Shown piece after piece: positions 53,540 to 64,000 of a stretch of DNA of 64,000 bases (positions within the stretch are counted from its first letter, which is position 1; the number at the start of each line of letters is the position of its first letter). The DNA comes from Sporosarcina sp. ACRSL (GTDB lineage Bacteria; Bacillota; Bacilli; Bacillales_A; Planococcaceae), in contig NZ_JAKRNT010000008.1 of the NCBI RefSeq assembly GCF_022346605.1, positions 1-64,000 on the forward strand, given 5' to 3'. Below the pieces are notes generated by a model. That model was not told the DNA's origin. It saw only the letters and a program-made list of their open reading frames with translations, and made no database searches. A program made the position numbers and the translations under genes.

Positions 53540-54808
53540 ATGTTCAAATTTAATGACGAAAAAGATAATCTAAGTTGTTCTTTTTGTGGTAAAACCCAAG
53601 ATCAGGTAAGAAAACTTGTAGCTGGTCAGGGTGTTTATATTTGTGATGAATGTGTTGAACTTTGTGCTGAAATCGTCGAGGAAGAAGTGGGGCTGGATGA
53701 GCACTTCGAGCTAAAGGACGTTCCGAAACCACGTGAAATCCAAGGCATTTTAGACGAATATATTATCGGTCAGGATCGTGCGAAGAAATCGTTGGCCGTA
53801 GCAGTTTACAACCACTACAAGCGGATCAATACGAATAGCAAAGTTGACGATGTGGAAATTGCCAAATCGAATATCGTTTTGATCGGACCTACAGGTAGTG
53901 GTAAAACATTATTGGCGCAAACATTGGCTCGTATTTTGGATGTTCCTTTTGCGATTGCGGATGCAACTTCCTTAACAGAAGCGGGCTATGTCGGTGAAGA
54001 CGTTGAGAATATTTTATTGAAGCTGATCCAAGCAGCTGATTTCGATATTGAACGTGCTGAAAAAGGGATCATTTATATTGACGAAATCGATAAAGTTGCC
54101 CGGAAATCGGAAAATGCATCGATTACGCGGGACGTTTCAGGTGAGGGCGTACAGCAAGCACTTCTGAAAATTCTTGAAGGCACAGTTGCAAGCGTTCCTC
54201 CACAAGGTGGACGGAAGCATCCGCATCAGGAATTCCTTCAAATCGATACGACAAATATCCTTTTCATCGTCGGCGGAGCATTTGATGGCATGGAAGAGAT
54301 CATCAAACGCCGGACGGGGCAGAAAGTTATCGGATTCGGTACGAATAACGAAGAAGAGTCAAAAGAGGAAGCATCTTTGCTCTCGAAACTGATTCCTGAA
54401 GATTTACAACGATTTGGTCTAATCCCTGAGTTCATCGGCCGCTTGCCAGTCATTGCAACATTGGAGCAGTTGAATGAAGATACTCTTTACCAAATCCTAA
54501 CGGTTCCTAAAAATGCGATTGTTAAGCAGTATCAAAAGATGGTTGAGTTAGACGGCGTGACATTGCGATTTGAAGAGGATGCTCTTCTGGAAATTGCTAA
54601 GGAAGCGATTGAACGGAAAACAGGAGCCCGCGGATTGCGTTCCATTATTGAAAATATCATGTTGGATATTATGTATGAACTTCCATCTCTTGATGAAGTT
54701 ACCGAATGCATCATTACGAAGGATTCCGTCCTGAAAAAATCAAGTCCACTCCTTTATCGAGAAGATGGTACACCGTTCAAACTCGATCAAGAGAAGAATA
54801 CGGCCTGA
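53540..54808 (+). CDS. clpX: ATP-dependent Clp protease ATPase subunit ClpX
   Basis: AAA+ unfoldase that feeds proteins to ClpP, 422 residues. The N-terminal zinc domain has Cys13, Cys16, Cys35 and Cys38. Walker A is GPTGSGKT, Walker [10 protein letters not shown], and the ClpP-docking loop is in KVIGFGTNN. The start at ATG 53540 gives MFKFND, matching the B. subtilis protein; GTG 53531 is in frame but overlaps the ribosome binding site. It stands between tig and lonA. Confidence 0.97.
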   Translation: MFKFNDEKDNLSCSFCGKTQDQVRKLVAGQGVYICDECVELCAEIVEEEVGLDEHFELKDVPKPREIQGILDEYIIGQDRAKKSLAVAVYNHYKRINTNSKVDDVEIAKSNIVLIGPTGSGKTLLAQTLARILDVPFAIADATSLTEAGYVGEDVENILLKLIQAADFDIERAEKGIIYIDEIDKVARKSENASITRDVSGEGVQQALLKILEGTVASVPPQGGRKHPHQEFLQIDTTNILFIVGGAFDGMEEIIKRRTGQKVIGFGTNNEEESKEEASLLSKLIPEDLQRFGLIPEFIGRLPVIATLEQLNEDTLYQILTVPKNAIVKQYQKMVELDGVTLRFEEDALLEIAKEAIERKTGARGLRSIIENIMLDIMYELPSLDEVTECIITKDSVLKKSSPLLYREDGTPFKLDQEKNTA

Positions 54809-54823
54809 TAATTGGAGGAATAA

Positions 54824-54873
54824 AGCTGACTCCGGCGATGCGAATCATTCGCTCATCGGTTGTCGGCTTTTTC
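54824..54873 (+). terminator. Terminator of clpX
   Basis: A long interrupted hairpin, AGCTGACTCCGGCGATGCGA against TCGCTCATCGGTTGTCGGCT, is followed by five T. Confidence 0.8.
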
Positions 54874-54928
54874 CACCTTATATGAATTGTAATAATGGAT
54901 ATACATAACTTATGGAGGTGACTTCCGC

Positions 54929-57253
54929 ATGCCAAATCGAAAAAAGCTGAACGTGCCTTTATTGCCTTTACGTGGGATGTTAGTTTATCCGACGATGGTT
55001 TTACATATTGATGTTGGGAGAGAGCGGTCTGTATTTGCTGTTGAACATGCCATAGCAAACGGTAATTACATCATGCTCGCTTCCCAGAAAGACACAGGTG
55101 TTGAAAACCCTGAAGCTGAAGATTTATACCAAATCGGTCTTTTAGCTTATGTGAAGTCATTAACGGAACTGAACAACGGAACATATCGGTTGTATATTGA
55201 AGGAATTGAGCGGGCCGAGTGGTCGAATTATGAAGAGGCAGACCTCTATCCTGTCGTGGATGTCAAACGACTTCCAGATACTACTGAAATGGATGCAGAA
55301 ACCATTGCTTTAATGCGTATACTGCTTCCTTATTTCGAGAATTACACGAATTATTCCACAAAAATTTCACAAGAGACATTCGACTCGATCGCTTCAATAG
55401 AAGAACCGGGCAGATTTGCGGATATGATTGCTTCTCATTTGCCTTTGAAGCTGTCTGCCAAACAAGAAATCCTCGAAATTACAGACGTCAAGAAAAGATT
55501 GGAGTTCCTCATCAATAAACTTCATGATGAGCAGGCAATCCTTGCGCTGGAACGGAAAATAAACACCCGTGTCAAAGAAGCGATGGAACGGACTCAGAAA
55601 GAGTTTTATTTGCGTGAGCAGATGAAAGCTATTCAAAAAGAACTTGGGGACAAAGACGGCAAAAATATTGAAATTGTAGAGTTGACGAAAAAGATTGAAG
55701 AAGCCGGCATGCCAGAGAACGTAAAACAAGCTGCATTCCGGGAGTTAAATCGATATGAAAAAACGCACTCTGCATCTGCGGAAAGTGGAGTGATCCGAAA
55801 TTATCTCGATTGGCTCGTCGCTTTACCATGGTCCGATGCATCGAAGGATCAATTGGACATTAAGAAATCAGAGAAAATATTGAACCGTGATCATGAAGGT
55901 CTCGAAACAGTTAAGGAACGTATTTTGGAATATTTGGCTGTCCGCCAAATGACAAACTCGTTACGAGGACCGATCCTTTGCCTCGATGGACCGCCGGGAG
56001 TCGGTAAGACTTCTTTGGCTCGATCGATCGCCGAATCTCTTGGTCGAAAGTTTGTCCGGATTTCGCTGGGCGGCGTACGCGATGAATCCGAAATTCGAGG
56101 ACATCGGCGTACATACGTTGGCGCAATGCCGGGCCGGATCATTCAAGGTATGAAAAAAGCAGGTAAGGTCAATCCGGTGTTCTTGCTTGACGAAATCGAT
56201 AAAATGTCGAATGACTTCAGGGGAGACCCGTCGGCAGCGATGCTTGAAGTTCTAGATCCTGAACAAAATTCATCGTTCAGCGACCATTATATAGAGGAAC
56301 CATATGATTTATCGAATGTATTATTTATCGCAACGTCCAATGATTTAAGCTCTATACCTGGGCCTTTGAGGGATCGGATGGAGGTCATTTCCATTCCGGG
56401 CTATACCGAAATGGAAAAGCAGTCCATTGCAAAAAATCATTTGATACCTAAACAGTTGAAGGAGCATGGATTAACAAAATCGCAAGTTCGTTTCCATGAT
56501 GATGCCATCCGTAATATTGTTCGCTATTACACGCGAGAAGCCGGCGTCCGTGGATTGGAACGGGAAATTGCAAGGATTTGCAGAAGAGCTGCGAAACAGA
56601 TCGTGACAGGAGAAAAGAAAAGTGTCACGGTGAGCGTGAATACCCTTGAAACGCTTTTAGGAAAAAAGAAGCATAGTTATGGACAGGCTGAGAAGAAAAA
56701 CCAAATCGGTGTAGCAACCGGCTTGGCTTATACGACGGTTGGAGGAGATACCCTCCAAATTGAGGTTTCATTATCTCCCGGCAAAGGTAAACTGATTTTG
56801 ACAGGTAAGTTGGGCGATGTCATGAAGGAATCTGCGCAAACTGCATTATCTTATGTCAGATCGAAAGCAGTGGACTTTGCCATCAACCCTAATTTCCATG
56901 AATCGAGCGATATTCATATTCACGTTCCAGAAGGTGCCGTCCCGAAAGATGGCCCATCTGCAGGTGTGACGATTGCTACGGCTCTCGTTTCAGCATTGAC
57001 GAAGAAACCAATCCGTCGAGAGGTTGGGATGACCGGTGAAATCACACTTCGAGGCAGAGTGTTGCCAATCGGGGGAGTAAAGGAAAAGTCATTGAGTGCG
57101 CATAGGGCGGGCTTGACGACAATCATTTTGCCGGTAGCCAATGAAAGGGATATTGAAGATATCCCTGAAAGTGTACGTAGTGAGCTGACATTCAAGCTTG
57201 TATCGGATGCTGAAGAAGTACTGTCATACGCATTAGAGGAGGCTTCCGAATGA
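54929..57253 (+). CDS. lonA: ATP-dependent protease LonA
   Basis: Soluble Lon protease, 774 residues: N-terminal substrate domain ([20 protein letters not shown]), AAA+ module with GPPGVGKT and [10 protein letters not shown], and protease domain with catalytic Ser in DGPSAGV and Lys in [22 protein letters not shown] precedes ATG 54929. There is no membrane segment, so it is LonA, not LonB. In B. subtilis lonB lies between clpX and lonA; here only 120 bases with a terminator separate them. The stop overlaps the engB start. Confidence 0.97.
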   Translation: MPNRKKLNVPLLPLRGMLVYPTMVLHIDVGRERSVFAVEHAIANGNYIMLASQKDTGVENPEAEDLYQIGLLAYVKSLTELNNGTYRLYIEGIERAEWSNYEEADLYPVVDVKRLPDTTEMDAETIALMRILLPYFENYTNYSTKISQETFDSIASIEEPGRFADMIASHLPLKLSAKQEILEITDVKKRLEFLINKLHDEQAILALERKINTRVKEAMERTQKEFYLREQMKAIQKELGDKDGKNIEIVELTKKIEEAGMPENVKQAAFRELNRYEKTHSASAESGVIRNYLDWLVALPWSDASKDQLDIKKSEKILNRDHEGLETVKERILEYLAVRQMTNSLRGPILCLDGPPGVGKTSLARSIAESLGRKFVRISLGGVRDESEIRGHRRTYVGAMPGRIIQGMKKAGKVNPVFLLDEIDKMSNDFRGDPSAAMLEVLDPEQNSSFSDHYIEEPYDLSNVLFIATSNDLSSIPGPLRDRMEVISIPGYTEMEKQSIAKNHLIPKQLKEHGLTKSQVRFHDDAIRNIVRYYTREAGVRGLEREIARICRRAAKQIVTGEKKSVTVSVNTLETLLGKKKHSYGQAEKKNQIGVATGLAYTTVGGDTLQIEVSLSPGKGKLILTGKLGDVMKESAQTALSYVRSKAVDFAINPNFHESSDIHIHVPEGAVPKDGPSAGVTIATALVSALTKKPIRREVGMTGEITLRGRVLPIGGVKEKSLSAHRAGLTTIILPVANERDIEDIPESVRSELTFKLVSDAEEVLSYALEEASE

Positions 57254-57831
57254 AAGTCAATCAAGTAGAGATGATTATGAGCGCGGTCAAACCAGAACAA
57301 TACCCGGATGATGGTTTTCCGGAATTTGCATTGGCCGGACGTTCAAATGTGGGTAAATCTTCGTTCATCAATAAAATGATCGGACGGAAAAGCTTAGCGC
57401 GTACCTCTTCAAAACCTGGGAAGACCCAAACGTTGAATTTTTATAAAATCGAAGAAAAATTATTCTTCGTCGATGTTCCTGGCTATGGTTATGCAAAAGT
57501 GTCAAAATCGGAACGGGAAGCATGGGGCAAAATGATCGAAAGGTATTTAACTGGTCGAGAACAATTGCGTGCTGTCGTTCTTATTGTGGATCTACGGCAT
57601 CCGCCGACAGTCGATGATTGCCTCATGTATGACTTTTTAGGGCATTACCATATCCCGACAATCGTCATCGCGACGAAAGCGGACAAAATCCCAAAAGGCA
57701 AATGGGAAAAGCATAAGAAAATTGTGAGAAACGAATTGAATATGCGCCCCGGAGATCCTCTAGTCCTTTTCTCTTCCGAAAAGGGAATCGGCATGGATGA
57801 GGCGTGGCGTGAAATAGAGAATAGAATGTAA
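57250..57831 (+). CDS. engB: Ribosome biogenesis GTPase EngB (YsxC)
   Basis: TrmE-Era-EngA-type GTPase needed for 50S subunit assembly, 193 residues. G1 is [10 protein letters not shown]3 DVPGYG, G4 TKADK and G5 around FSSEKG. The ATGA overlap with lonA (four bases) means translational coupling. A terminator separates it from the hem operon. Confidence 0.96.
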   Translation: MKVNQVEMIMSAVKPEQYPDDGFPEFALAGRSNVGKSSFINKMIGRKSLARTSSKPGKTQTLNFYKIEEKLFFVDVPGYGYAKVSKSEREAWGKMIERYLTGREQLRAVVLIVDLRHPPTVDDCLMYDFLGHYHIPTIVIATKADKIPKGKWEKHKKIVRNELNMRPGDPLVLFSSEKGIGMDEAWREIENRM

Positions 57832-57834
57832 CCG

Positions 57835-57871
57835 AAAATCCGGATGAACGAAATTGTCATCCGGATTTTTA
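57835..57871 (+). terminator. Terminator of lonA-engB
   Basis: AAAATCCGGATGA pairs with TCATCCGGATTTT with a nine-base loop, then T. Confidence 0.85.
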
Positions 57872-57891
57872 ATTATAGTGTATACTACACA

Positions 57892-57906
57892 TTAGAATTA
57901 TTACAA
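57892..57906. promoter_or_regulatory. Possible PerR box upstream of hemA
   Basis: TTAGAATTATTACAA matches the PerR consensus TTATAATNATTATAA at 12 of 14 defined positions. PerR controls hemA in B. subtilis. It is about 70 bases upstream of the best -10, though a TATACT at 57881 could be a second promoter beside it. Confidence 0.45.
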
Positions 57907-57974
57907 ATATGTGGAATGAACCGTTGATGTTTCAATAGTTAGTCACAAAATCATCCGTTACTGACAAATGAATA

Positions 57975-57983
57975 TGTTATAAT
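57975..57983 (+). promoter_or_regulatory. Extended -10 promoter of hemA
   Basis: TGTTATAAT, a perfect TATAAT with TGN extension, 40 bases before the hemA start. The -35 is weak. Confidence 0.65.
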
Positions 57984-58022
57984 CGTATATGTTAAATAGA
58001 ACGGGAGAGGTGTGAGCACCTA

Positions 58023-59357
58023 ATGTATACAATCGTGGTCGGTGTCAACCACCGAACAGCTCCAGTAGAAATCAGGGAAAAATTATCTTTTATAGAGACC
58101 GAGTTGCCAAAGGCGATGGAAGCTTTACAAAAAGAGAAAAGTATTCTGGAGAACGTCATTATCTCAACTTGCAATCGTACAGAAATATACGCGGTGGCTG
58201 ATCAAATCCATACGGGCCGTTATTATGTCAAACGATTTTTAGCCGACTGGTTTGATATGGAACTTGAAGAATTATCCCCGCATTTACTTATATATGAAAA
58301 TGATTCAGCGATTGAACACTTGATGAGAGTCTCTGCAGGCATCGATTCTATGGTGCTTGGTGAAACACAAATATTAGGACAAGTCCGTAAGAGCTTTCTC
58401 GAAGGTCAGGAGATTGGGACGACGGGGACAGTATTCAATGAATTGTTCAAGAAGTCGATTACGCTTGCAAAACGTGCACATTCTGAGACTGCAATTGGGG
58501 AGAATGCCGTTTCCGTTTCCTACGCGGCAGTCGAGCTTGGAAAGAAAATTTTTGGTTCCTTGAATGATAAGCATATTGCGATTCTCGGAGCGGGTAAGAT
58601 GGGAGAATTGGCTCTCAAAAACTTACATGGAAGCGGAGCTGGTAAAGTGACAGTTCTCAACCGGACATTGTCGAAGGCAGAGGAGATGGCGAAGCAATTC
58701 GGTGGCGTCGCGAAACCGATGGGTGAATTGCAATGCACTCTATTGGAAGCGGATGTTTTAATCAGCTCGACGGGCGCAACTGACTTTGTCATCGATTTTG
58801 AACTGATGCAACATGTAGAAAAACTGCGTAAAGGAAAGCCGATCTTTATGGTTGATATCGCTGTACCTCGAGACTTGGACCCTCGAATCGGTGATTTGCC
58901 AAATGTCTTCCTTTATGACATCGATGACTTGCAAGGTATCGTCGAAGCGAACTTAGAAGAACGAAAACGTGCTGCAGAGGAAATCGGTTTAATGATTGAA
59001 GAGGAAGTCGTTGAATTCAAGGATTGGATTGCGACGCTCGGAGTCGTACCGGTCATTTCTGCATTACGGGAGAAGGCTCTCCAAATTCAAGCGGACACGA
59101 TGGCTAGCATTGAGAATAAAATGCCTAATCTTACAGAACGTGAAAAGAAAATATTGAACAAACATACGAAGTCAATTATTAACCAAATGCTGAAGGAACC
59201 GATACTTCAAGCAAAAGAATTGGCGACGGATGGACAGGCAGCTGAAAAATTAGCCTTTTTCAAACAAATTTTCGGTTTGAATGAAGACGAAGAAGAGGAA
59301 ATCATTCGCGAGAAAACTCATAACGTAGCAAAAGAACGAAAATTAGCCGAGGCTTAA
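58023..59357 (+). CDS. hemA: Glutamyl-tRNA reductase HemA
   Basis: First committed enzyme of haem synthesis by the C5 route: Glu-tRNA plus NADPH gives glutamate-1-semialdehyde. 444 residues. The catalytic Cys50 lies in [10 protein letters not shown]. The substrate motif [15 protein letters not shown] is at the N-terminus, and the NADPH fold has [11 protein letters not shown]-terminal dimerisation helix closes the chain. GGGAGAGGTG precedes ATG 58023. It is first in hemAXCDBL. Confidence 0.97.
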   Translation: MYTIVVGVNHRTAPVEIREKLSFIETELPKAMEALQKEKSILENVIISTCNRTEIYAVADQIHTGRYYVKRFLADWFDMELEELSPHLLIYENDSAIEHLMRVSAGIDSMVLGETQILGQVRKSFLEGQEIGTTGTVFNELFKKSITLAKRAHSETAIGENAVSVSYAAVELGKKIFGSLNDKHIAILGAGKMGELALKNLHGSGAGKVTVLNRTLSKAEEMAKQFGGVAKPMGELQCTLLEADVLISSTGATDFVIDFELMQHVEKLRKGKPIFMVDIAVPRDLDPRIGDLPNVFLYDIDDLQGIVEANLEERKRAAEEIGLMIEEEVVEFKDWIATLGVVPVISALREKALQIQADTMASIENKMPNLTEREKKILNKHTKSIINQMLKEPILQAKELATDGQAAEKLAFFKQIFGLNEDEEEEIIREKTHNVAKERKLAEA

Positions 59358-59389
59358 TTGATCTATATGTGAAAGGCAGAGGTTGCATC

Positions 59390-60220
59390 ATGGCCGAAAT
59401 GACTATGGCGAGATTTCACGAAGTAATCGTCGTCCTGTATGCGGTAAGCCTCGTATTTTACTTCATTGATTATGTAAATAATAATAAATTCGCCCATCGA
59501 AGCGCTATTTGCATACTATCGATTGTCTATTTGATGCAAAGCGGCTTCCTACTAGCGCGGGTGATGGATACACAGCGATTCCCGGTCCTTTCTCTTTACG
59601 AAGGGGTCTATTTTTACGCTTGGCTGCTTCTGACACTTTCGATGATTCTCCAAGTGTTTTCAAAGGTCGGGTTCGCTGTCTTCTTTTTAAATGTCATTGG
59701 GTTCATTTTCATGACAATCTATACATTCACACCGATGAAGTTCGAAAAATCGCCGGTTGGTGAATCGCTCATTTCGGAATTGCTTTTTATACATATTACA
59801 TTTGCGATTCTGTCATATGCAGCATTTGCGTTGTCCCTCGTTTTTGCCGTTCTGTATTTGCTCGTATACAAAGTGCTGAAGAAGAAAAAATGGACAAAGC
59901 AGTTCGGACGTCTTCCGTCTCTTCAACAATCATTGTCAGGGATGAAGGTGTCAATCTATACAGGTATCCCGTTATTGTTTATTAGCCTTGTATTAGGGAT
60001 TCAATGGGCGACTGTCGCATTGGATGAATGGTCGATATCCGACATGAAGATCATCGGGTCATTCCTCGTTATTATCCTTTATAGTTTAGTATTGTTTTTG
60101 CAAAGAAGAGGTAGACTGACAGCGAATGATTTTGCATGGGCGAACGTCTTCGCTTTTCTTTTTGTTATTATCAACTTTTTTCTTGGAAGCAGATTATCCC
60201 AGTTCCATTTTTGGGTTTGA
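59390..60220 (+). CDS. hemX: HemX, membrane protein of the hem operon
   Basis: Integral membrane protein, about 276 residues with eight hydrophobic segments, of the CcsA/ResC-like cytochrome-assembly family. The hallmark region is FPVLSLYEGVYFYAWLLLTLSMI. In B. subtilis HemX lowers the amount of HemA protein. I place the start at ATG 59390, behind AGAGGT; GTG 59369 is in frame but lacks a good site. It lies between hemA and hemC. Confidence 0.9.
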   Translation: MAEMTMARFHEVIVVLYAVSLVFYFIDYVNNNKFAHRSAICILSIVYLMQSGFLLARVMDTQRFPVLSLYEGVYFYAWLLLTLSMILQVFSKVGFAVFFLNVIGFIFMTIYTFTPMKFEKSPVGESLISELLFIHITFAILSYAAFALSLVFAVLYLLVYKVLKKKKWTKQFGRLPSLQQSLSGMKVSIYTGIPLLFISLVLGIQWATVALDEWSISDMKIIGSFLVIILYSLVLFLQRRGRLTANDFAWANVFAFLFVIINFFLGSRLSQFHFWV

Positions 60221-60253
60221 CTTTTATGGTAATCAAATAGGAGGAAGATCATA

Positions 60254-61183
60254 TTGAGAAAAATCATCGTTGGCTCTAGAAGGAGCAAGCTTGCCTTAAC
60301 GCAGACGAATTGGTTTATCGACCAGATGAAAGCTGCCGGCGCACCTTTTGAATTTGAAGTGAAGGAAATTGTCACAAAAGGGGACAAGATACTCGATGTG
60401 ATGCTTTCAAAAGTTGGAGGTAAAGGTTTATTCGTCAAGGAGATTGAACAAGCCCTATTCGATAAGGAAATTGACTTTGCTGTTCATAGTATGAAGGACA
60501 TGCCTGCTGTTTTGCCAGAAGGACTGACAATCGGATGTATTCCGCCAAGGGTGGATGCGCGAGATGCATTCATATCTAAAGGCCATGTGAAATTCATGGA
60601 TCTTCCGGTCGGTGCTGTCGTAGGCACATCGAGTTTGCGTCGTAGTTCTCAATTGCTCATGCTTCGTCCGGATCTTGAAATCAAATGGATCCGAGGTAAT
60701 ATTGATACGCGACTCAAGAAGATGCAAGACGGAGAGTATGATGCTATCCTATTAGCTGCCGCAGGATTGAATCGGATGGGATGGAGCGATGATGTCGTTA
60801 CCGAATATATGTCAATCGAAGACTGCATTCCTGCTGTCGGTCAAGGTGCTCTTGCCATTGAATGCAGAAGTGATGACGATGAATTGCTTGCAGAACTGAA
60901 AAAAATATCTGACGGGAAAACTTGGTCAGAAGTCGATGCAGAACGTACTTTTCTTTCTGAAATGGACGGATCATGTCAAGTTCCGATTGCAGGATTTGCG
61001 GTAAGTAATGGAAACGAGATCGAATTAACAGGATTCATTGCTTCTCCAGATGCGAAACAAGTTTTTAAGAAAACTGTTCGAGGTGCTGATCCGGTAGAAG
61101 TAGGCAAATCGGTCGCGTCCGCATTGCGAGCAGAAGGGGCTGCAGAAGTGATTGAGAAAGTGAAGGCGGAAATGGATGCCTGA
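60254..61183 (+). CDS. hemC: Porphobilinogen deaminase (hydroxymethylbilane synthase)
   Basis: Joins four porphobilinogen units into hydroxymethylbilane. 309 residues. The dipyrromethane cofactor attaches to Cys241 in [23 protein letters not shown] and [10 protein letters not shown] are substrate-binding motifs, and Asp near residue 82 (HSMKDMP) is catalytic. The start codon is TTG at 60254, behind TAGGAGGAAG. It overlaps hemD by eight bases. Confidence 0.97.
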   Translation: MRKIIVGSRRSKLALTQTNWFIDQMKAAGAPFEFEVKEIVTKGDKILDVMLSKVGGKGLFVKEIEQALFDKEIDFAVHSMKDMPAVLPEGLTIGCIPPRVDARDAFISKGHVKFMDLPVGAVVGTSSLRRSSQLLMLRPDLEIKWIRGNIDTRLKKMQDGEYDAILLAAAGLNRMGWSDDVVTEYMSIEDCIPAVGQGALAIECRSDDDELLAELKKISDGKTWSEVDAERTFLSEMDGSCQVPIAGFAVSNGNEIELTGFIASPDAKQVFKKTVRGADPVEVGKSVASALRAEGAAEVIEKVKAEMDA

Positions 61184-61940
61184 ATCAAGTCCTTTAAAAG
61201 GGGAAACGATTATTTTTACGGGAACCCCGAAATCACTTGAGGTTTTCGATCTCGTCAGAGAGTACGGTGGCAATCCGTATTCCATGCCGCTTATCCAAGT
61301 GAACGAAATTGAAGCTGCTACTGATGAATCTATATTAAAACGATGTGCAGATTTCGATTGGTTGATTTTTACGAGCCAAAGTGCTGTGAAAGCATTCCAT
61401 TCGAAAATGAACCGTTTTACGATGACCTTTCAAGATATTCCGTCCAAAATAGCGGCAGTCGGAACTCAAACCGCTGCCGCTTTGGAGAAAATTGGATTTA
61501 CTGTTGAATTTATTCCATCCATCTTCAGTGCGGACGTGTTTGTTAAGCAATTCAAGCCAACAGAGGATAGCAAGCTTCGTGTCCTATTTTTAAAAGGGAA
61601 TCTTGCAGGTAGCATCATTCGTGAAGAACTGCCCTTTCACGTGGAAGAATGGACGGTCTATGAAACTGGTGCCAAGTCTGATTCGGTCAACTCGATCATC
61701 GAATTATTGCAAATGAATGGCAGCAACACTGTCCTATTTGCGAGCCCTTCAGCAGTGCGTGTTTTTGAAAAAGGCGTCGTTCCAGTCATCGGTTGGGAAG
61801 GGTATACGATCGGTGCAATTGGACATGTCACTGAAAAGGCGTTGCTCGAAGCAGGTGCTAAAGTGGATGTGAAACCTGAAATTTATACTTTAAAGGAACT
61901 CGTCAAGGCATTGGCGAGACGAAAGGAAGAAATCCAATGA
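61176..61940 (+). CDS. hemD: Uroporphyrinogen-III synthase
   Basis: Closes the linear tetrapyrrole with inversion of ring D. 254 residues, two-domain fold of low sequence conservation. Recognisable parts are [30 protein letters not shown] and [16 protein letters not shown], followed by [13 protein letters not shown]. It overlaps hemC (eight bases) and hemB (four bases), so the three are co-translated. Confidence 0.92.
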   Translation: MPESSPLKGETIIFTGTPKSLEVFDLVREYGGNPYSMPLIQVNEIEAATDESILKRCADFDWLIFTSQSAVKAFHSKMNRFTMTFQDIPSKIAAVGTQTAAALEKIGFTVEFIPSIFSADVFVKQFKPTEDSKLRVLFLKGNLAGSIIREELPFHVEEWTVYETGAKSDSVNSIIELLQMNGSNTVLFASPSAVRVFEKGVVPVIGWEGYTIGAIGHVTEKALLEAGAKVDVKPEIYTLKELVKALARRKEEIQ

Positions 61941-62917
61941 CTCAACTACAATTCCGACGTAATCGCCGCTTGCGCACTTCAAAAACGATGCGCTCGATGG
62001 TAAGGGAGACAATTTTGCATAAAGAGGATTTCATTTATCCGATGTTCGTTATCGAAGGAGAAAATGTGAAAAATGAGGTTAGCTCTATGCCGGGCATCCA
62101 TCAATTTTCGCTTGATCGTTTGATGGAGGAAGTAGATGAAGTAGTCTCGCTTGGCATCCCTTCTGTCATTCTGTTTGGGATACCGTCTGAGAAAGATGCA
62201 ACTGGCACAGGAGCATTTGATGAGGAAGGGATTGTGCAGCGTGCAACGCGCCTCATAAAAGAGAAGCATCCCGACCTTGTCGTCATTGCGGACACTTGCT
62301 TATGTGAGTTTACAGACCATGGACATTGTGGCGTTGTACATGGTGATGAGGTGTTGAATGATCCATCGCTTGAACTGTTGGCTAAAACCGCGGTGAGCCA
62401 AGCGAAAGCTGGCGCTGATATCATTGCACCTTCCAATATGATGGACGGATTTGTTATCGCCATTCGCCAAGCGTTGGATGAAGCTGGTTTCGAGAATGTT
62501 CCGATCATGTCCTACGCAGTCAAGTATGCATCTGCGTACTACGGACCGTTCCGCGATGCTGCCGATTCTGCACCACAGTTCGGTGATCGTAAGACGTATC
62601 AGATGGATCCCGCTAACCGAATGGAAGCACTTCGCGAGGCAGAGTCGGATGTCATGGAAGGCGCTGATTTCCTGATCGTCAAGCCTGCTCTGTCCTATTT
62701 GGATATTATGCGTGACGTGAAAAACAATGTCCTTCTTCCTGTTGTCGCATACAATGTGAGCGGTGAATATTCGATGGTGAAGGCTGCAGCTGCTAACGGC
62801 TGGATCAATGAAAAAGAAATCGTATTGGAAACATTGACAAGTATGAAACGCGCTGGTGCAGATCTCATCTTGACCTATCATGCAAAAGACGCAGCGCGTT
62901 GGCTGGAGGGAAAATGA
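61937..62917 (+). CDS. hemB: Delta-aminolevulinic acid dehydratase (porphobilinogen synthase)
   Basis: Condenses two 5-aminolevulinate molecules to porphobilinogen. 326 residues. Zinc ligands are the cysteines in [14 protein letters not shown]. Schiff-base lysines lie in [17 protein letters not shown] and [12 protein letters not shown]. The ATGA overlap with hemD gives coupling; hemL starts at the next base after the stop. Confidence 0.97.
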   Translation: MTQLQFRRNRRLRTSKTMRSMVRETILHKEDFIYPMFVIEGENVKNEVSSMPGIHQFSLDRLMEEVDEVVSLGIPSVILFGIPSEKDATGTGAFDEEGIVQRATRLIKEKHPDLVVIADTCLCEFTDHGHCGVVHGDEVLNDPSLELLAKTAVSQAKAGADIIAPSNMMDGFVIAIRQALDEAGFENVPIMSYAVKYASAYYGPFRDAADSAPQFGDRKTYQMDPANRMEALREAESDVMEGADFLIVKPALSYLDIMRDVKNNVLLPVVAYNVSGEYSMVKAAAANGWINEKEIVLETLTSMKRAGADLILTYHAKDAARWLEGK

Positions 62918-64000
62918 ATGGGCAGAAATTATGAAAAATCCAAACAAGCATTTACGGAGGCAGTGACGTTAATGCCAGGTGGCGTGAACTCACCTGTCCG
63001 TGCTTTCAAATCGGTCAATATGGATCCGATTTTTATGGAGAGTGGAAAAGGGCCGATCATTAGGGACATAGATGGCAATGAATATATTGACTATGTCCTT
63101 TCATGGGGACCGCTTATTTTGGGCCATTCCGACCCTGACGTTGTTGAGGGAATCAAGAAAGTGGCCGAGACGGGTACAAGCTTCGGTGCTCCAACTTTGC
63201 TGGAAAATGAGCTCGCGAAAATCGTCATTGACCGCGTCCCTTCGATTGAAGTCATTCGTATGGTATCGTCTGGTACGGAAGCGACAATGAGTGCCTTGCG
63301 ACTTGCTCGTGGATATACAGGCCGCAACAAGATTTTGAAATTTGAAGGCTGCTACCACGGTCATGGCGATTCGCTGTTGATTAAAGCTGGGTCTGGTGTC
63401 GCTACGCTTGGCTTGCCGGATAGCCCAGGAGTTCCCGAGGGAATTGCCAAAAATACCATTACAGTAGCGTACAATGACATGGACGGTGTCCGCGCTGCAT
63501 TCGAGCAGTTTGGAGACGATTTGGCTGGTGTCATTGTCGAACCGGTTGCTGGAAACATGGGAGTTGTCCCACCGGAGCCAGGTTTCCTGGAAGGCTTACG
63601 CGAATTGACCGAGAAGAATGGTACGTTGCTTATTTTTGATGAAGTCATGACAGGGTTCCGTGTTGATTACAACTGTGCACAAGGCTATTTCGGAATTACT
63701 CCTGACCTTACATGTCTCGGCAAAGTGATTGGCGGAGGTCTTCCTGTAGGTGCTTATGGTGGTAAGCGTGAAATTATGGAGAATGTCGCGCCTGCCGGTA
63801 CTGTCTACCAAGCGGGCACATTGTCTGGAAATCCGCTTGCAATGACAGCAGGTATCGAGACGTTGAAAAAATTGACGCCTGCTTCCTATGACCATTTCAA
63901 AAAGCTTGGCGATCAGCTGGAAGCTGGTTTCCGTGAGGCGGCGGAGAAATACAATATCCCACATACTGTAAACCGTGCTGGATCCATGATCGGTTTCTTC
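62918..64000 (+). CDS. hemL: Glutamate-1-semialdehyde 2,1-aminomutase, 5' part (cut by window end)
   Basis: Converts the HemA product to 5-aminolevulinate using pyridoxal phosphate. The window holds 361 codons with no stop; the full protein is normally about 430 residues. The opening [14 protein letters not shown]-like segment ([16 protein letters not shown]), [22 protein letters not shown], the cofactor Asp in DEVMTGFR and Lys269 in [17 protein letters not shown] are all present. The start ATG 62918 lies directly after the hemB stop, with GGAGGG inside the end of hemB. Confidence 0.96.
   Translation, partial: MGRNYEKSKQAFTEAVTLMPGGVNSPVRAFKSVNMDPIFMESGKGPIIRDIDGNEYIDYVLSWGPLILGHSDPDVVEGIKKVAETGTSFGAPTLLENELAKIVIDRVPSIEVIRMVSSGTEATMSALRLARGYTGRNKILKFEGCYHGHGDSLLIKAGSGVATLGLPDSPGVPEGIAKNTITVAYNDMDGVRAAFEQFGDDLAGVIVEPVAGNMGVVPPEPGFLEGLRELTEKNGTLLIFDEVMTGFRVDYNCAQGYFGITPDLTCLGKVIGGGLPVGAYGGKREIMENVAPAGTVYQAGTLSGNPLAMTAGIETLKKLTPASYDHFKKLGDQLEAGFREAAEKYNIPHTVNRAGSMIGFF

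Noticed and set aside
62300-62947. 215-codon minus-strand frame opposite hemB
   Set aside because: hemB is unmistakable on the plus strand. The antisense frame is Cys- and His-rich, has no recognisable domain and no good start.
1-64000. Mobile elements, prophage, CRISPR array or rRNA genes
   Set aside because: I saw no transposase, integrase, phage gene, regular short repeats with spacers, or rRNA sequence. Gene order and codon use look chromosomal throughout.

Overview
The window looks like a chromosomal segment of a low-GC Gram-positive of the order Bacillales. The evidence is the block tRNA-Asn/Ser/Glu, the order ysoA-tig-clpX-lonA-engB-hemAXCDBL, the Bacillus-type phaPQ/phaRBC cluster, strong AGGAGG ribosome binding sites, and CcpA-, Fur-, PhoP- and GlnL-like sites. 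B. subtilis carries lonB between clpX and lonA and this window does not, so a Planococcaceae-type genome (Sporosarcina or Lysinibacillus relatives) is my guess; the sequence does not prove it.

Layout. 1-258: end of a tRNA cluster and its terminator. 411-6613: a five-gene oligopeptide/dipeptide ABC importer behind a perfect cre site. 6655-10309: polyhydroxyalkanoate cluster, with phaP and phaQ divergent from phaRBC. 10334-13978: Fur-box-controlled iron(III) ABC importer. 13983-16715: polysaccharide deacetylase-like protein and a PhoX phosphatase behind a four-repeat PhoP box. 16969-19193: class A penicillin-binding protein with a very long Lys/Glu tail. 19330-21960: MoxR ATPase plus VWA protein (RavA/ViaA-like). 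21998-24543: LysR regulator divergent from a TcuA-like flavoprotein. 25002-29453: AbgB, AbgT and AbgA-like genes (aminobenzoyl-glutamate or other N-acyl amino acid use).

29541-44205 is the most interesting part: two adjacent sulfur-related units. The first has a sigma-A promoter, a SAM-I (S-box) riboswitch with terminator, an SsuABC-type importer, an acetyl-CoA-synthetase-like ligase and a protein made of two AhpD-like domains. The second has a consensus promoter, an SsuE-like FMN reductase, two flavin monooxygenases of different luciferase-like families, a glutaredoxin-like protein, and a peptide-type ABC importer whose two ATPases are fused as in the glutathione importer GsiA. The oxygenase/glutaredoxin set resembles the S-alkylcysteine salvage (ytm/cmo) operon of B. 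subtilis. Together the two units look like an organosulfur uptake and oxidative desulfuration system.

44236-47909: GlnK/GlnL-type two-component system followed by a glutamate/dicarboxylate symporter whose promoter carries a direct repeat matching the GlnL box. 48006-50933: DUF2935 protein, VOC protein, and a PadR/HAAS-domain pair. 51018-64000: conserved core with protein quality control (ysoA, tig, clpX, lonA), engB, and haem biosynthesis from glutamyl-tRNA, cut by the window end inside hemL. I saw no IS element, prophage, CRISPR array or rRNA gene.
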